From: Bradysia coprophila
Lineage: Eukaryota > Arthropoda > Insecta > Diptera > Sciaridae
DNA length: 64,000 bases
Assembly (NCBI RefSeq): GCF_014529535.1
Contig: NW_023503376.1
Coordinates: forward strand, 4,597,696-4,661,695
Reading direction: 5' to 3'
Of this stretch, positions 1 through 10,883 are shown piece after piece. Each line of letters starts with the position of its first letter. Within the stretch, counting starts at the first letter, position 1. The notes beneath the pieces were generated by a model. It worked only from the letters and a program-made list of their open reading frames with translations. It did no database searches and was not told the DNA's origin. The position numbers and the translations under genes are program-made.

Positions 1-2
1 TC

Positions 3-1250
<1,248 letters not shown>

Positions 1251-1994
1251 AAAGGATCGTCTTTTTGCTGCTCAGAACATTTGACATAGAGACGTGTCAC
1301 ATTCAATAATCTCAAATCAGTTGTTTCGGTAAGTATAATTTTCGTAGTGGAATTTAATAGATTTTGTGTTTTAGTTTTTTAATCATTGTTTAGATGATAT
1401 AGGCCCTTGAAACGGTCGTTAATACTCGGCAACATTTCAGGTTGTTTCGTTAAAGTTAAAGTTAAAATTTATATTTTTTTTGTCCTGTTATTTATTTATC
1501 GATAATTTTATTGAATTTTTATTTTTTTGACTTTATTTTTGTTTTTTTATTATTTTTGTCTTCTTCACATTTCAATGAACTAACATTCCTTTCAGTAAAT
1601 TGTAGAGAGCATTTTAACCATTTTTTGATCATTGACAAATTTTTAGGTTTTTTTTATTTAAAAAACATTTTTTTAAATCTACTGAGTGACCGTGTTTTGA
1701 TGAACCCGTACCATCCGATTTTTTTTTTCAATTTTAATGAGAATACACATTTGAGTCGATCTTTACAACAGGCTTCCCACTCATCCATATTATTATCTTC
1801 ATTTAAAATAAAAAAAAATAAAAATACAAATGTAATAATTGTCTGGAGTAATTTTATCGTTTTCGTGTGTTTATTGACCTCGGTTACGCCTCGGATCAAC
1901 AAAATTCACACGAAAACTTTACTTTTCCTCTTTTTTTTCCTAGTCATGTAAAAGACTTTTTTTTGTTGATAAATCGTAAAACTAGGAGTGAAAT
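1251..1994. other. 3' flank of the kinase gene, no gene seen
   Basis: Very T-rich, low-complexity sequence follows the kinase stop codon. Open frames here are poly-Phe/Lys translations of T- or A-runs and look non-coding. No clear AATAAA close to the stop was found. Confidence 0.6.
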
Positions 1995-2815
1995 TTCTAT
2001 GAAACTCGGACCGCGCACAGTTTTTCCAAAATTCGAAAAAACGACGTGAATAAAATCCAGGGAAAAATCAACCGATTTTCGTGATCCTTTTTTTCTTCTT
2101 CTTCTTCTTTTTCTGCCTTTTTCTATCCACTGCTGGACGTAGGCCTCCCTAATTCTCTTCCATTCCAAACGATCCGTTGCCACTTGTTGCCAACTTGCGC
2201 CTGCAATTCGCTTTATACCATTATTCCATCTCTCTGGTGGTCTACCTCTTGGTCTTGTTTTAGGTGGTCTCCAGTTCATGATCTTTTTGGTCCAACGTTC
2301 GTCCGTCCTTCTCGCAATATGGTCCGCCCAGCTCCACTTTAAAGATGCTATTCTTTCCATGACATCAACGACTTTTGTTTGTTGTCGAATCTATTGATTT
2401 GTCATTCTATCTCTAAGCGGCTCTTGGCTCTTTGTGCCACTCTTAGTTTAGTTTCGGAAGCTTTTGTTAACGTTAACGTTTCCGCTCCATATGTGAGCAC
2501 AGGAAGGATCCTTTTTTTGTTGTGTAAGAAATAGACGGAAGTATAAGATAGAGTACAAAGAAGTTCGATACTCCTAACGTCACGGCGCCGGCCCTGGTCC
2601 AAAGTCAAAAAATATTTCGGAAATACGAAAAAAATCCCCGGCGCCGTGAAGTGAGGAGTATCGAACTTCTTTGTACTCTATCTTCTACTCACATATATTC
2701 CTTACACAACCAAAAAAAGAGTCACGAAAATCGGTTGATTTTTCCATGAGATTTTACTCACGACGGTTTTTCGAATTTTTCAAAACACTGACCGGAACAG
2801 TTTCAATTACCTACA
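1995..2815. repeat. Old inverted-repeat element split by a LINE insertion
   Basis: Two diverged inverted arms surround a spacer at about 2593-2636. The right arm (about 2637-2815) matches, in reverse complement, a left arm that is cut in two: about 1995-2082 and 2519-2592. The innermost arm sequence (GGCGCCG followed by a stretch reading AGTATCGAACTTCTTTGTAC) is nearly identical on both sides, while the outer parts differ at many positions. The interruption in the left arm is exactly the LINE fragment annotated separately, so the palindrome is the older of the two. No terminal duplication of the palindrome itself was resolved. Confidence 0.75.
2083..2518 (-). mobile_element. 5'-truncated non-LTR retrotransposon (LINE) with 12-bp TSD
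   Basis: On the minus strand the body (2506 down to 2095) encodes the extreme C-terminus of a LINE reverse-transcriptase protein: a VLTYGAETLTLTK segment, a broken LRDRM...TKVVDV link with a stop codon and frameshift, then SLKWSWADHIARR, PRGRPPERW and EAYVQQW. This is the ending common to many insect endonuclease-reverse transcriptase elements. The 3' end is a GAA/A-rich tail. The insert is bracketed by GATCC plus seven T at 2083-2094 and again at 2507-2518, a 12-bp target-site duplication. Heavy 5' truncation and a TSD of this length are typical of target-primed reverse transcription. It is a dead copy. The exact clade (RTE-like or CR1/Jockey-like) is not certain. Confidence 0.85.
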
Positions 2816-4339
2816 TCCAAATAGCCAAAATATTTTCCTAATTCAAATTAAAAAGAAAAGAAAACTTTTTCTCAAAAGCTGTGGAAATACACAATAGGGC
2901 CATTGTCGAATTAGGTGCTTAGGAATTTCCTATTATGAAGGATGGCTTTTCTACCCATTTCCTATATACAGTTTCAGGATAATATTTTCCAGCAATTTAA
3001 AGTTACTATCCTGCCATTAAACTTACGCTCAGATTCGTGCCATTTAACCTTAGGCGATATTTGAACGCACTGGGCAATTTTCATTTCAGCCACCTTCTTA
3101 GAAATTCTTTTCTAGAGATTTCCACCGCTCTGAAGGAGGTACTGACGCTTAGCTTCGAAAAGATTTTGTGCGAGCTTTCAGTTTCTTTGGAATCCTATAA
3201 TGGAAATTCTAATGTTGAATTGACATTTAAAGGAAACGCTTGACTCACACAAGTTTAACGGAACTTTTAGGAATGTCGTCCGCATGCTACATGAAATCGG
3301 TAAAAAAGACTAGCGAGACTAAAGTCGATAAGGAATTAGAATTAATAATATCGTAAACGTAAAGTTTCGGAGGAGGAGGCCTGTTAAAGTTCAATCTGTA
3401 TAAAATTTTAGTGAATGTGTTGCTTTGATATGAATGTCGCGTCCAGGGATGATCTCGAAAATGAATGGTTTTGGATACATTTTTGGAAATTAAGAAGCAC
3501 AAAAGCTGAGAGGCTTTTTTGTATCAATTTAAGTCATTTTTTTCTTATAAATGCTGACTAATTTAATGTACGGGTTTACATCTATACATAATGTGCAACA
3601 TGTTGATCAATGTTATTTATGGTTCAATTTTATAATTTTTAAAATTATTTTTTTCTAATGTTAAAAATATTTACTGAAAATACAAATTCAATTTAAAGAA
3701 AGAAAATCTTTTAATTGGTCCGATTTAAAGAAATATGTAAAATTTAAACAGGGTCGTCTGGTGCTACAATAGAGTAAGGAATTTGTTCTCTTATTATTCC
3801 TTCGTCAAGCAAGAAGCCACCACTCAGCAATGGGTTTTGGTTTTTTATTTTTACAAGTTGGCACACATGCGCTGGTATACCTAATATAGAGTGTTATGAC
3901 GAAAGCTCTGATCATAACAGTCTATACTGAGCGAGCTACCATCAATCTATAGTACGACTGGAACTTTTGGATAGTCTTCGGAGGAAACCTTCTACAAACG
4001 GCAAGCTGATTAATTTGAGGCATCGTCTAGTGTAAAATGCCGAGTCTCGTACTACATACGCAAGGTTACATCTGTTACATTTACAAGAACACTTACTACG
4101 GCCATTGCTCATTCCGTATCGCTAAAAGATGATACCAACGACAGATCGATTACAAATTGATGTCCAATTGATTTACCTAGGCATAACCGTATAGGAAACT
4201 TCGGCCGTTCACCAGTCTAAGCCCAGTGCATAGAGGTAGACTACCTAGAGGAATTATGACCGAAATTCATTGAAAAATGGCCTAGTGTAATCAATTGCTT
4301 GTAAACAAAGTCAACAAACTCAGACTAGAAAAGGGGCCT
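2816..4339. other. Intergenic, no supported gene
   Basis: AT-rich sequence. Short open frames at 3037-3243 (+) and 3287-3502 (-) show no recognisable motif, splice context or codon pattern. A small imperfect hairpin lies near 3882-3926 (arms close to TATAGAGTGTTATGA). Confidence 0.5.
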
Positions 4340-4565
4340 GCGTTGGTATAGATTGTGGAAATTGTTATCGTCACTACCACAAAAATCAGCGATGGCACTG
4401 CCTTCGAGTTGATCGTTTAAGATACGAAATACAAAAATCTAAATTATTTGTTAAGAAATTAAATTTTCGATCACATTGACAGAAGTGACTGACTTGCCAA
4501 CAGCGTCAATCATTGAGAGTGCTGTGAAATAGTGCTCAAATCTACAATCTATATCAGTAATCAGT
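4340..4565 (+). repeat. Dispersed repeat, copy 1 (inverted partner at 15.8-16.2 kb)
   Basis: Blocks such as GATTGTGGAAATTG...CACTACC, GCGATGGCACTGCCTTCGAG, TTTTCGATCACATTG, TTGCCAACAGCGTCAA and TAGTGCTCAAATC recur in the same order, reverse-complemented, at about 15796-16225. The copies are diverged and differ in spacing, so this is an old interspersed family. No coding capacity is visible. Confidence 0.7.
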
Positions 4566-4910
4566 TTCAAAATTGTAAGAGTAATTCCGGAATAGATTGT
4601 TGAAAATTGTTTAAACTTTTGTTAGCTGGCCTTAAGGAATACTCAGAAGCTATCCTTACAAAGGATCAACGATAATTGTGCGACTATCAACAGCACCAAA
4701 CATTAATTGACTTTTTAAACTTTTGCCTCCATAAGCGTGTTCACTTTTCTGAAAGATGATACGTCAATTTTTTCGCTCTCTTGGCTCTCTTTTACTCTTT
4801 ATACTCTCGATGTGTCAAAACTCCTATGTCAAAGGTCTATCCAAAACGTCTAGGCCGGAAAATAGAAAACAAAAACAAAAATAAATTGAAAATTATTAGA
4901 AGAACTCACC

Positions 4911-5050
4911 ATGATCACATATGAAACGGATGGAGAACGACTGGCTGACACAACCGCTTGCGCTGGTATCCGAGCGGATTTGAAAATGTGTTTATTAGAG
5001 AGTAATTGCTGTAGGATCGTAAGTAGTTTTGGCAACAACTTACCCTGCAA
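4911..5050 (-). other. Possible exon ending at a strong donor site
   Basis: On the minus strand an open stretch reads as a basic, leucine-rich, presequence-like peptide (begins MQGKLLPKLLTIL) and ends at ATG|GTGAGT near 4911. A second strong donor, G|GTAAGT, sits near 5042. Both could be 5' exons of a minus-strand gene whose later exons I cannot find between here and the left edge. Chance is a serious alternative. Confidence 0.2.
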
Positions 5051-5787
5051 ACCCTAAGTTATATCACTCTTTCGACTGTGTTAGGATAAAAAAACACCTC
5101 GAGAGTGTTTGAAGCAAGGAAACGTCCCCACCGAATGTCAAGCTCTCCGGAATACATTTTTCGAATGCAAACGATCGCTGGTAAGTGTGCCAGAAAGTGT
5201 TTTGTTCAATACCGGTAGATTGTCAAAGAAAATGTTTGATTTCAGTTAGACAATAGGACAAGATTTCGGGGCCATAAGGGATACTAAGAGCTGGTTTTTT
5301 GTGTCGTACATTTTACCTGGCATGTTTCCGAATCGTTATCACATTTTAGATGCAGAATGCAATTAATTATTTAGAGATAATGCAATTAAACGGCTGAACG
5401 TTGGTTCAGTGAAACTGTAAAATATTTTAATGGAATTTTCCCGGGATCAATGACTCAATGACTATTAAAAGTAACAATGTGTAAGTGTTAAATGATGCGT
5501 CCCGTTCCTTCTCAAAGTAAGTGGCACGATACGTAAGGTACTTGCACTCAACATAATCATCGAGTCATTTTTAGATCAATCCTGGAACACTCATTTAAGA
5601 AAATCTTGAAAGTCCTTTCATATCGCTCAGATTTTGTCCAGGAAATTGTTTGTTCATCAAAATGTTAGGTCGACCTGCCACCGATCTTCTGACCAAAGTA
5701 TAATTCCAAGTTAACCAGAACGAGACCTACAAACATGCAAAAGGACACCAGACCATTTCCATAGGCACACAAAACCAATGAATGGAT

Positions 5788-7268
5788 TCAATTGCCGTAG
5801 CCATTTATTTTCTTATTGATAGCCGACTCGGCAACATAAATCTTATGCGTAATCAGGAAATCTCTGATCATCTTGAACAGAGTGTAATAATTTGACAACA
5901 AAAGAAATCCCAATGAAAGCGTATTGTGCCATTCGGTGGTGCAAAATAGCAAAACCAATTGAACGAAAATGAGGATCACTTGAATGGACGTCAGAATCGC
6001 GTAGAGATGAGCCGGATTCTGAAAGAATAACTGCAACAAGAGATTGGGTTATTTCCGTTCTGCCTTCAATTTCTGCATTTAATCTCGGAAACTTACGTAG
6101 AATCGATTGTGGAATGAGTTGCATGGGACGGCAGTTGTAACGAGTCCGTTACTGCGATAATAGTCACCGGAATACTTGACAAACGAACCGTTCGGCCATA
6201 CCACCAATTTCGACCAATTCAATGCTGGCGTGTGTGTACGATTCTCTATGCGCACCCAGCCACCCAAATGCAATGCAGCTCGGTGCAATACGTCACAATA
6301 ATTTGCCGGGAAGCAGAACATCGTACACATGGTAAGTCCGCCGATAACCACGAACGCCATGTGTGACGTTGTCATCCAGATGTCGTAATACAGAAATTTT
6401 TGTGCAAAGCAGCAAGGAATTACGCTGGCATAGTACGCATTCAGTAGTGTGGTGAAGATAACCTGCTTGAAGCGATTGTTGAAATCCTTTTTCAGTGCGG
6501 CGATTTCCGCCCGAATCATTGATGGATTCGTGGAACAGCAATGTAGCGGGGTGCCGTTCATGTACACCGAATCACCTTCGAATACTGTGCGCAGGAAGGG
6601 CTCAATATCGAAACCGAATGTGATGACATAGACGATTATCGGATAACAAAGGTAAATCACGACGTAGCTCTGCTTCAAATAGATCTTCAGACAGCACAAT
6701 CCCAATAGGAATATGGTCACGTAGAAGAATGTGTATCTGAAATGACATTTCTGGAGACTCTTTCTTTGTCTGTGGATTCGGTGGCCACTTACTTTACAAT
6801 ATTCCTCATTTGATTAGAGAACTTTTTCGGGCTCATTGTGTCAACGCAATGAATCAGCAAGCAATACCAAAATCGTCGACCCAACAAAAGGAACAGGAAA
6901 AACGCCAGAAATTGATCGATGAGATAAAAATTCTGCAACACAAAGACCCTTAAGCCTCAAACTCTCGAAATGATAAAAGACAATCAAATGTTCACTGGGC
7001 AACTGACCATAGTTTGATTGGTGTAAGAGTCCGGCAGCCACCATACTGTGCGGTATAAGTGTAAAAATTGTAGTCCAGCCGCCCAAAAGCTGAACGCAAA
7101 CAGTAGCCACTCATTTATCAAATCCGATTGGAATTGTGAAGCCATTGGTGGGAATGGTATGTGCTTGATCGGTGGATAGTTGCAGGCATGTTCAGGCTCG
7201 ACATTATTTGCAGTACTCAATTGAGGCATTGTTCGTGGGCTGCGTGCTAATCGACGATTCACTGACAT
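5788..7268 (-). CDS. TMEM39: TMEM39 family multi-pass ER membrane protein
   Basis: There are four exons on the minus strand: 7268-7008, 6932-6793, 6736-6097 and 6030-5788. All introns are short and GT-AG (donors GTCAGT, GTAAGT, GTAAGT) with phases 0, 2 and 0. The product is about 427 residues, close to but shorter than vertebrate TMEM39A/B. It has several long hydrophobic segments, the family-like core RNIVKYTFFYVTIFLLG, a VWPNG...YRSNG...VPCNSFHNRFY block and the C-terminal EWHNTLSLGFLLLSNYYTLFK segment, all of which I recognise from TMEM39. The family acts at the ER in cargo and collagen secretion and in SAC1 trafficking/autophagy control; this role is known from other species and not shown here. 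The ATG at 7268 is the first in frame and precedes a hydrophilic N-terminus. No break was seen. Confidence 0.88.
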
Positions 7269-8148
7269 TTATCAACCACACATGTCATATCCATGAACAT
7301 TGTAGAAATTCAATGGGATTCGGTTGGAAGATTGTCTGGATATGTTCCTAGAACTTTATGTCGAAAAGATGGTAAACAAATCGAAACTCTTCTGGAACGA
7401 TGGAAAGTGCAACATGACAGCGACGTGTAATATGTCAAATTCAGGGTAAAGATACTTGAACCAGCTGTATAAAATGCATTCAAAAGAGCGGGAACTATGA
7501 TGGGAACTTACATATAGCAATTTATTCAACAATTATCTTGCTTCTTCGTGCATACCAATTTTGCTTAACCTGAGACGAAAAGCTCAGGGCGCAAATTGCA
7601 TGAACCGAACTTCCGCATTCACAACCGAAAATAAAAACTCTTTCAGACGACAAACAGAGTCTTAGCTCTTCCCTTGCCCGTACATCACGTAAAGTGGTAA
7701 CAAAGAAAAAGAAAGCTGTTTCGACTTCGAGAACTAGCGGCGGTCTTAGGTCAGAGTGGACTGACCATCCTCAGTTGCTTCCGCTAGCCTCTTACACAAG
7801 ACAGCAGCAAAACTTTCCATGAACAACTGTAGGATAGTTTGCATTGAGACATTGCCATCTGCTGACATGGAAAATTGTGGAAAGCTGCTAAAAAATCACC
7901 CAAAAACATGCAGCAAAGAAAAGAAAAGAATTGAGCCTGAGCTCCAAAAGCAAAAGTAAAAATTAATAAAAAAACAATAAGAAACGTTCACGTGCCGTAC
8001 TCACGATTTCCACGCAATTCATCCATCCACCAACCGTCCGATCCACTCATTCATACTACCGGTCCAGCCAGCGAAAATTCCACAATCACCGGTAAACAAC
8101 GAAACGGAAAAACAATGCGAAAATATCACGAAAAAACTTCAATCGAAG
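7269..8148. other. Upstream region of TMEM39 with a dispersed-repeat fragment
   Basis: No gene is supported. At about 7664-7800 lies one copy of a dispersed repeat that also occurs, reverse-complemented, at 9585-9680 and, in the same orientation, at 31560-31690. Shared blocks include CTCTTCCCTT, ATCACGTAAAGTG, CTGTTTCGAC and the SCTAGC/CAGCAG end. The TMEM39 promoter should lie close to 7270-7400 but no core element is obvious. Confidence 0.5.
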
Positions 8149-8310
8149 CAACGCACTTCAAGCAAAAGTGCTATTAATGACAGCTGCCAAATAGAGTACT
8201 ATTTTGTATGAAATTTTATCCCCACTCTTTTTACAGTGTAAAATTTTGTATGGAGCACTGTCAAGTTTCAGTACCCTATTTAGAGTACCACTTTTGCTTG
8301 AAGTGCGTTG
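8149..8310. mobile_element. MITE family A, copy 1 (162 bp, 7-bp TSD)
   Basis: The element begins CAACGCACTTCAAGCAAAAG and ends with its exact reverse complement, giving perfect terminal inverted repeats of 20 bp. It is flanked by ATCGAAG at 8142-8148 and again at 8311-8317. The interior (an ATTTTATCCCCACTCTTTTT-like centre) matches the second copy at 61678-61855 in opposite orientation. It is non-coding. The TIR and TSD length suggest a DNA transposon derivative, but the superfamily is unclear. Confidence 0.88.
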
Positions 8311-8580
8311 ATCGAAGTCAATTTGACTGAAAATGTTTCTTAGCCTTCTGTGAAGTAACAATACTGAGCAAAATCAGTAAAATAAAATCTCTTAGTGAGT
8401 GAAGTGCGGCAAACAATTCTGGATGACGAAACTCTATTTGCAGGGAATGACTCGCCAGCACTCAATCTGCAAAGATCAACTATTGTCGGCTTTATAATCG
8501 AAACATAAGAAACAGACTCAGTCTAGTCTTTGATGCTATAAACCGTAACTGAACGTACGTAGTCATAAACCGTCAATATT

Positions 8581-8759
8581 CTTCTTCTCAATTCATTCAC
8601 TAAACGTGAGCCCTGGGAAAGGGAAAAGCGTTGGCTTTGTTTGTGAACTTGTCTTCTGTTTTAGTCTAATAGCCTTGCGCTGTGGGTGAGTTCTAGTGTT
8701 GCATTTAGTCCGTTGCCAAATCGCAACGTTAAAAAACTTGGCAATAAATGTCCATTCAA
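8581..8759 (+). repeat. 179-bp direct repeat, left copy
   Basis: Same length as the sequence at 9679-9857, and I count only about three differences. It contains an AATAAA near its end and a small TTGCCAA/TTGGCAA stem. Part of the same sequence recurs reverse-complemented at 30690-30726 and 30932-30990. It may be a terminal repeat of a 1.28-kb element (8581-9857) or an independent copy. Confidence 0.85.
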
Positions 8760-9678
8760 ATGATGATACTCCGCTACTGACTATTCGCTAAACATTACAC
8801 GCCCATGTAGTTTTCGATTTCAGCTAGAGGTATTTTTAGTGATTCCAAACGTCCTGTGTAAGGACGGAACGGTTTGATTTACTCAAGATTTCAACAATAA
8901 AAAAGAATGAAAGCTTTTGTGGAGTTCTGTGTGGAAGTGATTTCTGCGATTCCAAACGATTCATCGAACCGACGTTGAGGACTGAAATCGTTAAATGATT
9001 TGTCGTGTTTTTCTGGCGTTTTCAGGTTTACGGATTATTCACGTCTTCAGGTTTCCGATTTTCAGATGGATCGGTTCTCGCGTTTTTACCTTCGTTTTCA
9101 GATTTTCGGAATTTTCCCGTTTTCGTATATTAACACATTTACAGTGATTCCAAACGCTCTGGTTAAGAGCGCAACGTTTGATCTGCTGCGTGTCATTTTG
9201 CATAGAAATTTAGCAACTTCGTTGTGAATGGTTTTTCACAGTTCAATTCGGAATCATCTCAGCTGTCTATGAAAGTAGATTTTCAGTTTTCGTGTCATTT
9301 GAAAGGAATTCGTTTAGTGGACAATCTGGAGCTGTTTACCTTCCCTGTCTTTGAGTTTTGAAATTAAGTTGTGGACTGTGTGCTGCTGCCGAACTGAGTT
9401 ATGCGTGTGTATGGTGAATCTTTTGTTTTTGCCTTTTGTGATTTTCTCTGCGAGAATGTTTTGTTTTTTGGCTACGATTTGGGTCTTTCAAAGTAGCATT
9501 CCATCAATGTCCACAAGCTTTCCATCAGACGATGGCACTTATCTATGTTGCCTTTCAAAAACTAGTTCAACTGTAAGGCTACTGCTGTCTTGTGTAAGAG
9601 GCTAGCGGAAACAACTGAAGATAGTCAGTCCACTCTGACTCTTGGACCGCCGCTAGTTCTCGAGGTCGAAACAGCCTT
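8760..9678. repeat. Interior between the 179-bp direct repeats
   Basis: No supported protein-coding gene. The motif GATTCCAAACG occurs three times (near 8842, 8949 and 9145). The last part (about 9400-9680) is weakly but collinearly similar, in reverse complement, to 31560-31900, so this is the body of a dispersed repeat family with another copy at 30.7-31.9 kb. Low-complexity TTTTC-rich frames here are not convincing genes. Confidence 0.5.
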
Positions 9679-9857
9679 CTTCTTCTCAATTCATTCACTA
9701 AACGTGAGCCCTGGGAAAGGGGAAAGCGTTGGCTTTGTTTGTGAACTTATCTTCTGTTTTAGTCTAATAGCCTTGCGCTGTGGGTGAGTTCTAGTGTTGC
9801 ATTTAGTCCGTTGCCAAATCGCAACGTTAAAAAACTTGGCAATAAATGCCCATTCAA
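9679..9857 (+). repeat. 179-bp direct repeat, right copy
   Basis: Near-identical partner of 8581-8759. Here it is joined directly to the 9585-9678 block, whereas at 30.7-31.7 kb the two corresponding blocks are about 0.5 kb apart, so family members differ by internal deletion or rearrangement. Confidence 0.85.
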
Positions 9858-10861
9858 TAGAGATGCTATAGGCTGCCCGTATGAATCTACGAAGCAAAAT
9901 TATAATTGCGAGTGAAGTAACAGCATAAGCAAAACTATAATTGCTGAAGTAATCAAACATTTTCGTTTAAAAGCTGTGAGTCCACGAAAGATCCTGAAGG
10001 CTAATCGAATATACTAAGATTTGACCTGCTTTGACCTGCAAACGCGAAATCCTTTTGAATTTTTTTCTTCTACTTTGCCTCACACCAAATATGATTTCAA
10101 ACAAATTCCCCACCAAACCGGGAGGCAAACTTTTTATTCAAAGCACTCATGCGCATTGTGAAGAGAGGCTTTGCTCTGTAAATCATTAGTGAGGCTTGTA
10201 AGGCCCTTTTAGAAGAATTGTATTGAATAAATCATACTAGATCATCTAAAAATGTGTATTAAGCGGTAAGCGTATCGCGCTTAGCGGTAAAATACTGAAA
10301 AAACACGTTGCGGTAAAATGGGTTTACATTAAACATTTCTATATTTTATGATGTTGCTAATCAATACGATCATTGAGAAAGAACAGCATGGTTCGAGTCA
10401 CACGCCGTACGAAATCAATGATGACGACTATTCTATGCAATCTTCCTGTAATGTGGAGGTGAAAACGATTTACTGCAACAATGGATACTATAATTGGAAG
10501 CTATAAATTTTCAGCATGAATTTAGTGTGCGAGAATCTTGCAGCGAGATACATGTAGAAATACACAAAATAAGAAACTCGTATATTTATTGTTCTGCGGC
10601 AGTCCTAGCACATCTGTATCGTCAGACCCAGATTATTCACACTGTTGAGGTATCGGACTCGAGAAAATCACTCAACCAGTCGCCCAAAGAAAAGACACAA
10701 TCGCCTTCTTCTTTGGCCTAGACAACAAGAGAACTTACAAACGTTATTTAGCAAAAACGTGTTCAGGCGGTTCAGGAGGTAAGTTGTCAGTTCAGTCGAC
10801 CAGTCGAAGCATCCAGTCTTTTTTTCCTTGTCAAATTCTCTCGATTGATAAATGTAAACAT
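9858..10861. other. Intergenic, no supported gene
   Basis: Unique-looking AT-rich sequence. Open frames such as 10494-10721 have no recognisable motif. Nothing else noted. Confidence 0.45.
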
Positions 10862-10867
10862 TTTATT
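10862..10867 (-). terminator. Poly(A) signal of the 541-residue gene
   Basis: AATAAA on the minus strand about 17-22 bases after the stop codon of the 10884-12509 gene. The spacing is very short, which implies a compact 3' UTR. Confidence 0.6.
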
Positions 10868-10883
10868 CCTTCTTAAACAACTT

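Noticed and set aside
1511-1951. 146-residue Phe-rich open frame
   Set aside because: It is the translation of T-rich low-complexity sequence after the kinase gene; no domain or codon bias.
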